A DNA stretch of 64,000 nt. Source: Mactromeris polynyma (taxonomy: Eukaryota; Mollusca; Bivalvia; Venerida; Mactridae). The notes below the pieces were generated by a model, which was not told the DNA's origin, made no database searches, and saw only the letters and a program-made list of their open reading frames with translations. The DNA lies in assembly GCA_032209605.1 (NCBI GenBank), contig JASFXZ010000095.1, positions 62,001-126,000 on the forward strand. The letters run 5' to 3'. Positions 42,301-57,300 of the stretch are shown here, piece by piece. The translations under genes and the position numbers were made by a program. The number at the start of each line of letters is the position of its first letter. Within the stretch, counting starts at the first letter, position 1.

Positions 42301-45300
42301 ATATGGTGTTGTAACACCAGTATATGTTTGTTTTCCAAAAATAAGTAATGGATTAGATACAGTAAAACCTCAATGATAAGACCACCTTTGGGACCCTTGA
42401 AAACAGGTCTTCTTATTGAGGTGGTCTTAATATTGAGGTTGAATAAAGAGTAAAACAGACAAAACGGACTTGAAAAATTAAGTTCTTAATATTGAGGTGG
42501 TCTTTAGGTGAGGTTTTACTGTACAACATTTTTGAGCAAAATGAAGCACACAAATATTGCTAAAGCGGCATTAAAGTTGTCACGACAGAAAAGCTTTACA
42601 AGCAACAGACCTTGTCGTTGTCTTCTATGTTACATCATCCTTTCTGCTAGTCTGTGTTTTTTTAAATAGTGTTTAACTGCATTGCATATTATATGAAACT
42701 GTTATCTCAGTTTAAATCTATTATGAAGCAAGAAATATCTTGAAAAAAGATGGCCGGCGCAATTTGAACATTAAGATTTGCTGTGCAACATAAAAAATGC
42801 CGAGACGTTACGATTGCTGGTCACTTCAATCGATTTAAGTAATTAAACGTACCCTAATTGAGAGGTTAACCATTTCACGTCAAGGTTACAAACATGGTTG
42901 AAGAGAAGTTGGTTTAGTGGTTAACGTAAGATTTGATTGGTTTACACAACACTGATATGCAAATAGCAAAGCCATGTTAGTACGGCTGCGCCGAAAAGTC
43001 CCAAATTAAAACGTTATGGATAGATAAATGTGCAAGATCAGTTGCGTTCTTTTATTGTATTTTATTTTGGTCCTCATGTAAGGGACACTTTACAACTTAA
43101 GGCTGATGCAAATGTTAGATTACTACATGCTATAGAGTTATGTCATATGTATGTGTTATTTATTTAGATGTGGAAACTACACTAGTGTTGAGATACAGGT
43201 AGATAGCAGTAAGACAGAGATAAATGATGGTGACAGTGATGGTAGAACACCACTTATGTTGGCTTGTCTTAGTGGACACTTCAAAGCTTCTAGATCACTT
43301 CTAGCACTAGGGTCAGACAACTCTATCAGGTATGGTGAAAATACAATGCATATTAATTGAGAAAGTATATTACGCATTTTGAAGGTATCTTATAGAACAC
43401 CTTTGTCAGATCTTTATCACAATCATGCAAATTGCCAAGAAGTGTGAAATTGCTCCTTCTGTTAATGTTTAGGGCAAGAAAGCCCCTTAATCCCTCCCAT
43501 TCTCTGGTCAATCCTACTGCATATCTGAATCTGTTAAGTCTGACTGTTTTATTTTTTAGCTTATTTTATATAATGATACAACTTAATATATAAATCTACA
43601 TATATTTATGTCCAGTAGACAATGTTGATAAAATTTGCCTAATGAAGTATTTTTGCTAATACGAAATGTGTCAATTTTTTTTTGACTATAATTGTTACTT
43701 TTTAGCATTGAATCCATACCACGTGATATGATTTATGTGCAAGTTACTGAAAATGTCCTAGGCTGATGATTGGATTTGTTCCGGTACCTTTCGTAATATC
43801 TTTTGGTTCGTCAGTAATAATATTTTAGATATAATTGATAGATAGTGTTCTATTCATTGGCTGGGTGTCTAATAATTTTGGTGTCATTTCACATTTCAGG
43901 GATGAGAATTATTGCACAGCTCTCATTTTGGCAGCATCTAAAGGTCATGTTAAGGTCATGAACTTACTTATAGATGACCTTGCAGAGGTCAATGTATGTG
44001 ACAAACTGAAGGTTAGTATGATTTGTATTATACTGCAATACAGATAATGTACTGGTAATGGAATATCTGTTATTACCTTGAGGGTTAAACAGTCATAGTT
44101 GCTACTTTATCTAAAAAACTGATATGCAATATTTTTGCTTAATAAAGTCTTCATAATACAGTAAAACCTCACTTAAAGACCACCTCAAATTTAAGACAAC
44201 AATTTTCATGTTTTTTCTCATTATTCAACCTCAAAATTAAGACCAGCTCAATAAGAACACCTGTGAGTTTTAAAGGGTCCCAATGGTGGTTTGAGGTTTT
44301 ACTGTATTCTCGAATTTGCATTGGGGTTCAGACTTCTGCAGGAATTACAGATGTGTATGGAAGTTTGTAATGCAATGTTGGAAATAATAATCACAACATT
44401 GCTGAACATGGACTCCCTAGTCTATATCTTGTGCTATCAGATAATGAATTTCCATATTGTTGTATGATTTATTTCAGAATACAGCGTTACATATGAGCGC
44501 CGCAGGAGGCCAGGTGGATGCTGTCAAATTGTTGTTGAACAAAAACGCTTGTCCTACTCTGGTCAACAGTTATAAACGGTCAGCACTGGACATGGCGCTG
44601 GATTACGAGCAAGTGGATGTAGCAGTTACCATGATAAAACACAAAAAGTAAGCTTGAACCATACAACCATACTACTGTAAATTACTGCATTCAAACCTTG
44701 CAAATGCAATATCCATTAAATTAAGCCAACGATCATGGATAAGCCATTTTTGTCTCTTCTCGGTCAGTCTTATACACAGGATAGCTTACCTGAACATGTA
44801 AGGCAAGTAACTCTGTTGGGTCTAATAAATGGTTTTCCAATAGTTTTTCCTCTTGGTTGGATGATTTCAGTTGATCTCTTTCAAATACAGTGCAACTTCT
44901 CTCAAAAACACCCTTCTTGATATGCAAGTTTTGGCTGTTGTTGAGAGGTTGTTGCTTTAGAGAGGTTCAATTGATGGCAAATTCTTACTGTAGGAAACTT
45001 TGATACCATTGTTGAAAAGAGGCTGTTGCTGAACCAATGTCTGCTTTGTAAACATTACACATAGTGTTTTATCACTCTTGATCTGTAAACCATCTGCTTG
45101 TGAGCACAGGTGCTGTGTGAAGGTCTTGATATGTAAACCATCTGCTTGTGAGCACATGTGCTATGTGAAGGTCTAGATCTGTAAACCATCTGCTTGTGAG
45201 CACACATGCTGTGTGAAGGTCTAGATCTGTAAACCATCTGCTTGTGAGCACACATGCTGTGTGAAGGTCTAGATCTGTAAACCATCTGTTTGTGAGCACA

Positions 45301-48300
45301 CATGCTGTGTGAAGGTCTAGATCTGTAAACCATCTGCTTGTGAGCACAGGTGCAGTGTGAAGGTCTAGATCTGTAAACCATCTGCTTGTGAGCACACGTG
45401 CTGTGTGAAGATCTAGATCTGTAAACCATCTGCTTGTGAGCACACATGCTGTGTGAAGGTCTAGATCTGTAAACCATCTGCTTGTGAGCACATGTGCTGT
45501 TTGAAGGTCTAGATCTGTAAACCATCTGCTTGTGAGCACACATGCTGTGTGAAGGTCTAGATCTGTAAACCATCTGCTTGTGAGCACAGGTGCTGTGTGA
45601 AGGTCTAGATCTGTAAACCATCTGCTTGTGAGCACAGGTGCTGTGTGAAGGTCTAGATCTGTAAACCATCTGCTTGTGAGCACAGGTGCTGTGTGAAGGT
45701 CTCGATCTGTAAACCATCTGCTTGTGAGCACAGGTGCTGTGTGAAGGTCTAGATCTGTAAACCATCTGCTTGTGAGCACAGGTGCTGTGTGAAGGTCTAG
45801 ATCTGTAAACCATCTGCTTGTGAGCACAGGTGCTGTGTGAAGGTCTAGATCTGTAAACCATCTGCTTGTGAGCACAGGTGCTGCCATGAAGGTCTAGATC
45901 TAACATATATACTCGAAACAATCCAAGCACTCATAAGATCATTTAAACAACATGTATGCATATTGTTATACAGTTGTGAAAAACACTTTGATGTGTAACT
46001 ACATGCATGTATATGCTATCATATGTCAAAACATTAAACCACACACAGCCCTGTGTATTATTGTATATGTTGTATGTGTAAAGGCTTTATGCGATTATTA
46101 GCATCTTCTGCAGCTGCAGCAGATATGCAATGTAACATTTGCAGATTAATTATCGAATGGTATCTAATTACATAATACATGATATTTGATGTAGATGGAA
46201 GGAGATTATGTCAGTACGAGATGAACTAGGATTTACACCAATGAAGAAACTGATTCGCAAAGCACCAGAAGCTGCAATGGTTTGTTTATCTTTAGCACAG
46301 GAGACTGTCATGAGTTCTCTCCCTTTTTCTCTTTTAGAGTTCTCTCCCTTTATCCATTATTTAGTGTACATACAATATAGAAGGGATAAAGGGAGAGAAC
46401 TCATGACAATCTCCTGTGCTCTTCTGTCATTGCTCAATGATATTGGGCTTATTTCCTAATAATTAATGTATTTGTCTTTAAAATCTTGTTTATTGTTGGA
46501 AATTCGTTACTGGTTTGTTTTGAGTAAAAAGTTGATATGAGACATGTATATACTGTCTGTATAATTGCATCCATTGGGAGCTGTGTATAGTTGTGTAACA
46601 TTATAACTTCATTTTTTTACAGGTATTAATGGATGGTTGTGTAACAGAGTCTGAACACAGAAAGGATGATATGAACTATTCTGTAGGTTGATTTACCTTA
46701 TCTACTTCCATTCCATATGTTCTATATCAATGCATAACTATACGGCAAGGTTTTGTATTCAGTTTTATAACTTGAAGGAAAACTATGTCATGTCTAGCAA
46801 ACCATGAATATAGAAGTACAATCTTTTGGTGATTTTGAAAAACAATGTTCCAGCTATCACTTGTGGTATTCTAATGAAATTTGAGCATTGTGAGAAGATG
46901 TGTATTACACAGCAGTCAGGTCTGTACTTGCATACTCAAGGTTACCAGCAATGACATGTATTACACAGCAGTCAGGTCTGTACTTGCATACTCAAGGTTA
47001 CCAGCAATGACATGTATTACACAGCAGTCAGGTCTGTACTTGCATACTCAAGGTTACCAGCAATGACATGTATATGTACGTATATTAAATAGTTTTTATA
47101 CACATTTCAAATCTCTGAAATAACTTTTAGACAATTAACACAATGTAATCATGTTAAGAATGGTGAGTAGGTGTGTAGTGTAGGGCCCAGACACAGGCAC
47201 TCTACTCCCATACCAGTGAAATCTCTCATATTGGGATATCAACGAATATTTGGATATTCGAATATTCGTTTGTACGTCTGAATATTGGAATACTGATTAG
47301 GCATTTGAATATTCGATAAAATATATATTTTCAATATAAAAGCTGAATGCAAGTGTATTTAATTTCAATGATGGGCATTATCGCATTGAATGACATTTTA
47401 CACGTGAAAATAATATCTACAGGTGTTTATGGACATGCCAGTATATTTGGGGGCTTGAGAGATAAAACACTCTGTTGATGACACATAGGCCCTGAAAATA
47501 TTAGTAATTGTGGGAATTTTACAACTTAAGTGATCAGTTAAAAACAAAAAATTGATAAACATAAAGTTAAACTTCGAAATTCAGATGAATTATTATTAAA
47601 TAAGAAGGTCGAATATTCGAATATTCGTTTGGAAGGTTGACCGAATATTCAAATACCAAAATTACCATTCGATATTATATATATTTTTCAGTTGATATAT
47701 GACTTCCAGTATATAGATCCTGGACCAGATGATCCTTGCTGTGAGAACAGAAGATACTTTGCTCTGGATGTAAGTCAATTGTTTCCTTGCCAACCGTTTG
47801 CTTCTATATGTATGATAGATGGTTCAAGATTCTAAAATTTCCATATTTTGGACAAATGTTTTCATATTATTTCTGTCTTTAAGTAGACTGTGTTCTATGG
47901 ATTCGTCTTGTTCAATTTAAAGCAGTCTTGATGCACCATAAGCTAAACCTGTGAAGTGATTGACATACATGTATCAGGGGCAGATCCAGGATTTGGTATT
48001 AGGGGGTCTTAGGGGGGGGTTACTTTTTTAAATACAACGCATTAGCAGCGACGGAGCTATATTTTCGTATTTATACTCAGACAAACAGGTAAAGCTGGGG
48101 AATTTCAGGGGGGGGGGTAATACTGTACTGTGTACAACTGTATAGAGCTTTGTTGTTCCTGGTCATACCATGTAGAGCTCTTTAGTTCTGGATCATGTCA
48201 TGTTATACTGTGCTGTATGAATTTAAGTTATTAACTTCTTGTTTCAGACAATGGTACAGTTTAACAGAGAAGAACTGTTGTCCCATCCATTGACTCAGAG

Positions 48301-51300
48301 TATGTTAATCATGAAATGGTGGGTAATGTCTGCTTTCTTATACAAAGTATAGTGTGATAGATATGCAGTGACTACTTGTATATATAAGTTATAATTTGTA
48401 TTTTCTTTTAGATTTGGATCACATCAGTATAATATTCAGGCAGACAGTTTATTGTGATCAAATCATTATTCTTCTTTAAATCAGTCTCAAGTCTGCTAAC
48501 TTGACAATGGGTGCTCTTGTCTCATATCAGGAAGTTACCTCATGCCACAGTTGTGAAACAGAAATGTATTTTCACTTAGAAATTTGTCAGTGTCTAGTAT
48601 ATGTATAAATAGGATAGATATTCTATAGTTACTATGTCATAAGCTGATATTTTAGCATTACATGAAGCCAGTAACTGTGAATCTCTAGACAATGTGCAAC
48701 TAATATATGCCTAGATGAGCGAATCCATCCCATTTTGTGACAACAACAACTGCATGTTTATGTATAAAATCCCATACTTGGTAGTGTTTAAAACTGGGTT
48801 GTCCGTTATACACCCAGAATTTTTCATGCCTTACCCTCCAAATTTTCTCGACAAGATTGACCTCTATGCGACCCCAGAATGCAGAACTCCACCGATCCAT
48901 TTAAAAATCACATCCTGAGGTATTGTCATGTCCTTTTTGGAGGTTTGAACCCATAACTGCATTGTTGATTGGCTGATAGTTTATCCAATACACCAGCACT
49001 CTTCTTATGCACATGATTTAACATAATTGTATAACATTGATAAATATACATACATGTACCTACCCCTTATTATTTAAAACGTAATAATGCTGTTGTTTAT
49101 TTTGAAACTTCATATATTGTATTTAACTTGTATTACAGAATATAACCAGCTCTTATACAAATTTTATCTTCTTTTAGGAGAAAGTTTGGACGCTATATAC
49201 TCTACTCCAATTTGTTCATATACGTTATGTATGTTACTACGTTGAATGTATACATGACAATGGTACCAGCTATGGCCAGTCCTGTACTAGACAATGTAAG
49301 ACATTGTCCTGTAGTATTTGAGAATGCAGCGGATGAAGACAACCAGACATTAGTGGATATACTGAAGGAGGTAATGTCAGATATCCAGCTAGTTTTCAAG
49401 TTACCATGCATTAAAAACCAGTAATTGTCAAGCAATAATTGTAAATTTCACCAATTGAATGTCAGGCAATCCGTGAAACAATTTTGGGAAGCCTATTATA
49501 CATAAGTTATTGACCACTTCCCCACAATCATCCGAAGTGTAGGACGCATGTTTCATTTTTATGACCCCCCCCCCATTGTTACCCATGTCCATATGTACAT
49601 CAGTTCAAAAAATTGATTACCAATCAATAACTCTTGAAAGGATTCAATTCAAACAAGTTGGGCACATATGTTTTGGATAATAAAATACTGGTCAAATTTG
49701 ATATTGGTCACAATTCACCAATTGTGGGAGGAGTGATGGCCCTTTTTTACCTGAGAATTGGTTTCCAATCAATAATTCTTGAAAGGACAGATGGATTCAA
49801 TTCATATTGGCCACTCAAGCGAAGGATAATAGATTACAGGACAAGTTTGATTTCGGTTAGAATCCATCCATTTTTGGAGGATATGGCCCTCTTTTGACTT
49901 AAAAAATCAATAATGCTTGAAATGACCATAGCATGGACATCTGTGTCCCATGTACACACATCGAGTCTTATTTGTGGTATTTTGTTATTACATGTTATGC
50001 TGATGTGTCATGTTTATAAATCATAATATATATTAACATATAACATATATATTTATAAATTTGGAATGAAATGATGACATTGGACAAAATATATTTGCAG
50101 GAAGCCAAGTTATCCCATCTTGATATAAAGTATGTGGAATTGTTTACAATGCAGTTGATATTGGAAATATTTATCCTACTGTTGATGTGCAAGGAGCTCT
50201 TCTTGTTATGGGGACAAGTAAGTATTTTATACATACAAGAAAACATGAATGTGTACATAATATAATGGTCCCTTCCTTGTACTTGTATGTCATGGGTAAA
50301 TATAAAATTGAAAAGAATATCTACTGTAATTTCTCAAAGGAAACATACTTACTGGTTCCTTAGCATTCACTATCCTACTCAGGTAATGCGTTACAGTCTT
50401 GGAATTGGTTTTACTGTTACACTCCGTTATTCATGAATACTGTACGGCAGGAGATTGTCACGAGTTCTCTCCCTTTATCCCTTCATTACTTCTCTCCCTT
50501 TATCCTTTCTATAGTAACTATAGAGTATCTATACTATTTACACATATACTAGAGTTGAGTTAAAGGGAGAGAACTCTAAAAGGGATAAAGGGAGAAAACT
50601 CGTGACAATCTCCTGTGTACTGTACCAATTCTTGAACATTTTGGTTACTGTTGAGAGAGGAGTATGAGGAAATATAAATGATGATAACTGCCCCATATCA
50701 TTGACAACTGAATCCTTTCTTCTATATTCTTGATACATTGTATTCAGGATAGTACAGTAAAACCTCAAGATGCGACCAACTCGATTATGCGACCAAATCA
50801 TTATTACGACTGTTTTTTTCCAGACCAGAATTTTTCTCTATATAATTCAATGGTCGCGCAACTCAAAATTGCGGGCAACTCGAAATTGCATAATGCGACC
50901 ACTTATTCAGTTCCAATCAATAATGAAGACATATTTTCAACTCAAAATAGTTGAAACTCTATTCACATACCTAGCTGTAAATGCTCGTGTTTATTGTAAG
51001 AACTGTGGTGGTTTCTATGTATTTTTCCATCAAAACAATTTTATTACTTGAATTACTGCTGTTTGAGACGAAAGTGTGTTTGAAATTGTTAAGATGTTCA
51101 TTTAACTATCGTCACTGTCCACTGTTTATTTCTGCTGCATTTCTAGATGTAATAGATTGCATTTTCTTGTATTTAAGTACTCAGCAAGAAAGGTAATTTT
51201 TTAATTAATTCCCACGTTGCTAGGATTAATATGTGGCAACTAGCAAAAACTCTTTTCTCATTCTACACTGGTCATATTGTTTGTTGGTTACACAAAATGT

Positions 51301-54300
51301 TTAGCAGAAGACATATTGTTCAAAATGTATGTATGAAATTACGAATTTTATAACATGTAAAATATTTGACTACATATCCACTATATTACTCATAGCAGCA
51401 TATTCTTGCATGCACTTTCATAGTCCAATGTTTGCATCTGTTGATAGTGGTCTAGTTTCTTCATTGGTTATTATATGTTAAAGGTACATAATCTTATTTT
51501 TTGACAAAAAATGCTTAGTCAGATATATGAGAAAAAGGATGGTAATTGCCTTCATACAGATGTACTCTACAACACTGCATTGTCACTTTTCTTACATGTT
51601 ACCTAAAACCGCAAATACCGGTACAAACTTGTATCCGATACAGGTACATGTTACCTAAAACCACAAATACTGGTACAAACTTGTATCTGATACAGGTACA
51701 TGTTACCTAAAACCACAAATACTGGTACAAACTTGTATCCGATACAGGTACATGTTACCTAAAACCACAAATACTGGTACAAACTTGTATCCGATACAGG
51801 TACATGTTACCTAAAACCACAAATACTGGTACAAACTTGTATCTGATACAGGTACATGTTACCTAAAACCACAAATACTGGTACAAACTTGTATCCGATA
51901 CAGGTACATGTTACCTAAAACCACAAATACTGGTACAAACTTGTATCTGATACAGGTACATGTTACCTAAAACCACAAATACTGGTACAAACTTGTATCC
52001 GATACAGGTACATGTTACCTAAAACCACAAATACTGGTACAAACTTGTATCCGATACAGGTACATGTTACCTAAAACCACAAATACTGGTACAAACTTGT
52101 ATCTGATACAGGTACATGTTACCTAAAACCACAAATACTGGTACAAACTTGTATCCGATACAGGTACATGTTACCTAAAACCACAAATACTGGTACAAAC
52201 TTGTATCTGATACAGGTACATGTTACCTAAAACCACAAATACTGGTACAAACTTATATCCGATACAGGTACATGTACTTTCTATCCTGACCTACGCGATA
52301 GATATCTGATATAAAATAAGACTACCTTTAATGCCAGACTGAGAATTGCACATATTGTTCAACACATTCAAGAGCATTTGAGCGCAGCTGTACGATTTCC
52401 AACTTCTTCTTTAAAAGTGACGGCATTTCCAGAAACCATCACATGTGACGTCACCATGTACTGACAGTAAGCAATATTTGCTCCATATGGCAATATGAAA
52501 ACAAAGTGACCATATGGAGTAAATATTGTTACCTGCTTGCAAATAGTGACATCACATGTTGTGTTTTCTTGAAAGAAGAGGTTGTAAATCCCATAGCAGT
52601 GTTCATTTACAATTTATAAAAACATATTTTAATCACAGATGTGCACCACTCTATTTAAACACTCGCTCAATTTTGAAGACTACCTTAATACAATAACAGA
52701 GACCAGATTCAGAACAGCACTAACCTAATTTCGCAAGTCATCACACAACTTAATAGAACACTGACGTCATATTAATCTCCCTAGAAACAAAAGAATCTGT
52801 CAAAACTGTAATAGCGGTCAACTAGAAACGGAATACCATTTTTTACTTACCTGTTCCAAGTACACTAACTTAAGATCAAATTATATTAAACGTTATTATT
52901 ATACGTGGCCAACGAAACAGAAATTCACTAATTTGATGAGAGCTACCTCTCGAAATATTCTTATTAATTTATCCAAATACATTTATTATGCTAGTCTTGT
53001 TAGAACTGATAATGTATTAACTATAATTATCATATACATCCTTAATGTCAGAAATTTGAACACATATTGTTAATCAATATATTTATCACCATAACTGTTT
53101 GTTTATATACATGTAATGAAATCTAAACATTTGAATATGCACTGTATAACATCATGTGCTCCTGCAAAACTATGTCTTTTGTTATTATGTACAATATGTT
53201 GCTATGAAACATGTTATGTTTTAATGCAATAAACTAGTTGTATTGTATTGTATTGTATTGTATTGTTTATCGTTAATCAATCTAATACATGTATTGTTCT
53301 ACTGGATTTTTCTTTGAATTCATGTTTTATTAATAACCTGCAGGTACACTAGTATTTGATCACTCAAATTGCACAAAAACTTCATTAACAAATTATGATT
53401 ACACGCACAAAGTTCTAATAGCAAATCTCTGTTATAATCACTTTCCTTCATAACTACGTTATAATTAAGTTCTGTCTAAAATTAGTTCGCAGAATGCAGT
53501 ATTGTGGTGAGATTATATCAGCTTTGAGCAAATGTATATTGTCAAGTACTTGTCAATATTGTCATTGCAATATTGTATCAACAACAAGAACTCTCAAGGA
53601 ATGAGTTTTAGTCTAAAACATACACTGTAACTGTTGTCAGATACAGACATGGATGTAATTGTAAGTGGATGTAAATGTCTTAGATATCAGAGCGTTGAAA
53701 TATATTTAGAGTCATGAATAGCAAAAGAGAGAGAATAAGTAGCTACAGGGAACTCCACAAACATAAGACAGTGCCTCCCCACACTGACCTCCGGGAAAAC
53801 AACAATCCATATGCTGATGAGTGCTTCCATGCCTTGTTCTAGAACTATTCTTATCTCCTACACACTTTTATGCTTTATAAATCCGTGGGGTATTTCCCTT
53901 TATCCCTTCTATAGTATTTGTATAGGATAGACAATGCCACGAGATTATCTATTCAACTAAGACCCCGTGAACTTCATGAACGTTGTATATAACATATAGA
54001 TGGTTGAAATAGAAGCTGCTGATTGGACGGTTTTGCTGTAAGCGTGTTCTAAGTATACATAGTGCTATACATATACTACAGGATGTATAAAGGGAGATAA
54101 CTCATTACACTTTCCCGTGGTTTAGTCAGCTGTTGGACAATGAAAACTCAGGTTTTATAGTGCCTCTTCTTGTAGACCTATTTTGTGTCATTCTGAGAGA
54201 CAGTGCACAATGAAATAATTGAGTGAATAATGATAGATAGTAAAAAATCAATGATCAGGTGCACAATAAAGGGACTGTAGTTAGTACATCTTCCAAATAC

Positions 54301-57300
54301 TTCGCCTTGTATGCATGTAAAAGGTTTGCTTTGCATTAGTAAAGCCACATTTCTCACTCAGTGTACCTAATATGTGTGCTTTATGTTTTTTCGTTAGTCT
54401 AACACCATGGACACATAAATGATACTGCCATTTCACCTGCAGCTCTTCAGCAAAATAGTTGGCTTTTTCTATGACCAGCATTTTTATTGAGCATACAATT
54501 GTAGATTTTTGTTAAATTTGAGGAGAATTAAGAAATAAATACATTTTGTCAGTGTTGAATCTTGAAGATAATGTTATGATATTTTTAATCAATGTTCTAT
54601 TCAGTTGCCTCTAGTACATGGTTATGTTTATTGTCAGTTACTATTGTGTCTGTTTTTAAAATGTTCGAAATTTTTGCTGTGATATTTTGAAGTATTTAGG
54701 TGTATATGTGTTGTATTTGTCTTGTAAAAGTATGAACTACAATGTCATGCAAAGACAGATAATTCTAACCAAACAAAACCCTATCAAAAACTATGGTCTT
54801 GTATTATTTCCTAGGGGCATAAAGCAAATTTTAAACTTGGATGCCATACACATTTAACAGGCACAACTTTTTCTAAAAACAAAATGCAAGCAACTATTTG
54901 TTTGAATAATGGCAGTTTACATTCAAAATAAATACAATTCAAAGCATGTATAGCTGTGGGTAACCCTATTTGAAATGGGTGACTGATGTTTGCTTACATA
55001 AATATTTTAGAAAGGACTTTAAGGGATTCTATATATTTGTACTTAGGCACTTACCAATGTTTTGCCTCATGGCGGATACATGGGACTTTAGACAGAAAAC
55101 AATTCTATCCCAAAAGATTCCAGCAAATAGACTTTAGCCGGATGTTAATAGATCCCGGAAGTAGGGAATTAGCATTTTAAACTTTGAGGATTTGGACAAA
55201 ATGCTTGCTCTAGAGGTGGGATTTCGACTCCAAAAAAGACAAATTGTCTCATTCCCCAAGGTCAGTCTGCCCCTTTCGGCAAAATATTGATAGGTGCATT
55301 ATCTATGCATGAGACTATTATGATGGATTGACACAAAACTATTGTATATCAGTTGGTATATAGAAGAAGATACGGTAGTTTTGTGCCAAATCCTTTTTAT
55401 GCAATTGTTCAATTTTCATACTACAAATTGTATGGTGATTTGGGTATAACGTTCTTTGGGTATTTTAATTCATACATGTATTAAGGAGTGCTGATTCAAA
55501 TTCCTTAAGCACATTGTTATGTTTCAGAAGTGGAGATACTTTGTCAGTCCTTACACATACTGTAACTGGATAATGATGGCATCAACCCTCGTATTTATCA
55601 ACCCACCAAACAGATATCCATGTGAATCAAACTGGAGAGGGGCTTGGATATCCTCCCTATGTGCATGGTCATTGTTGATTTCCTATCTGAGGAGGTAAGG
55701 GGACATAACTGGTTCTGTATGAAGCAACTTTTCTTTGAATAAAAAAGCTTTCAGCTTCTCACTCTTTCAATATAATAATTAATTGCATATAAATGATGAA
55801 TTAACTGCATGTATAGACCGTTATGGAAACATTACCTTGTCATCTAAGTGTATTGAAAAGAAGCAACTGCATGTATACTTAAAGCCATTAAAAACGCAAC
55901 CGAAAATTGTCTACTTTAAAACATTACATAAAGAAGAAATAATTGTACGGTATATTAATTTACTAACATAATTTCCTAAACTTATTCAATCATGAATTAT
56001 TGGTCTATAACTTCAATACTTTTTGAACAATATTTTAAACATCGGTAACAGTTGGTGGCTTCTAACACTATGTACAAAATGATGCCTAATTATAACATTT
56101 CCCTTTTTAAATGGTGTTAAGTTAGTGTTCATTTTCTTATATTTCTAATATCCATCAAATTATTGGTTACTTTCAGGTTGGATGTTGTTGGAATATATTT
56201 TGTCATGTTTACGGAAGTAATACAGAGTTTAGGGAAGGTAAGAATGATTGTTATATCTGAATACTATTACATGTTTATAATAAATCCACAATTTCACAAC
56301 TTTATATTTTGTTTACTTAACTATGTTATATATTTGATATTATGTCTGACATTCGTTAGCATTTCCAATTCACACTTGTGTCTGTGTCTTTACTGTGACA
56401 TAAATGAACTGCATTGACAGGGAAACACAAATATAAATCACATAATAAGAATGAACTGGTATATATAGAGGCTCACAGGGAAGACTGGGCTTGCCCAACT
56501 GTGTTGCCTCTTTAAATAAAGTTGTTATTATTATTATTATATCTGTGATAGTTACATGTTTGTACTAATCCAAAATATTTTTTATTGCAACCAGTGATAT
56601 GTTTTGAAATGCTTTGAGAGATATAATTGTTGGACAACCCTTAACCCTCTGAGTCAATTAAATGATTACGAACCTTCAAAAACACGGATGACCCTCAACT
56701 CTCTGAGTCAATTAAATGATTACGAACCTTCAAAAACACGGATGACCCTCAACTCTCAGAGTCAATTAAATGATTACGATCCTTCAAAAACACGGATGAC
56801 CCTCAACTCTCAGAGTCAATTAAATGATTACGAACCTTCAAAAACACGGATGACCCTCAACTCTCAGAGTCAATTAAATTATTACGATCCTTCAAAAAAA
56901 CGGATGACCCTCAACTCTCTGAGTCAATTAAATGATTACGATCCTTCAAAAACACGGATGACCCTCAACTCTCTGAGTCAATTAAATGATTACGATCCTT
57001 CAAAAACACGGATGACCCTCAACTCTCTGAGTCAATTAAATGATTACGAACCTTCAAAAACACGGATGACCATCAACTCTCAGAGTCAATTAAATGATTA
57101 CGATCCTTCAAAAACACGGATGACCCTCAACTCTCTGAGTCAATTAAATGATTACGATCCTTCAAAAACACGGATGACCCTCAACTCTCTGAGTCAATTA
57201 AATGATTACGAACCTTCAAAAACACGGATGACCATCAACTCTCAGAGTCAATTAAATGATTACGATCCTTCAAAAACACGGATGACCCTCAACTCTCTGA

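Larger units (their letters stand above)
50218..55527 (+). other. TRPA1-like intron 21, no supported exon
   Basis: About 5.3 kb. Repeats listed separately fill much of 50448-54125. From 52620 to 53720 and from 54130 to 55520 the sequence is AT-rich and looks unique, without a convincing open frame or RNA gene. Confidence -1.

Noticed and set aside
45055..45930. 291- and 271-codon minus-strand frames
   Set aside because: By-products of the 48-bp array in intron 15; two frames are open at once, which argues against coding.
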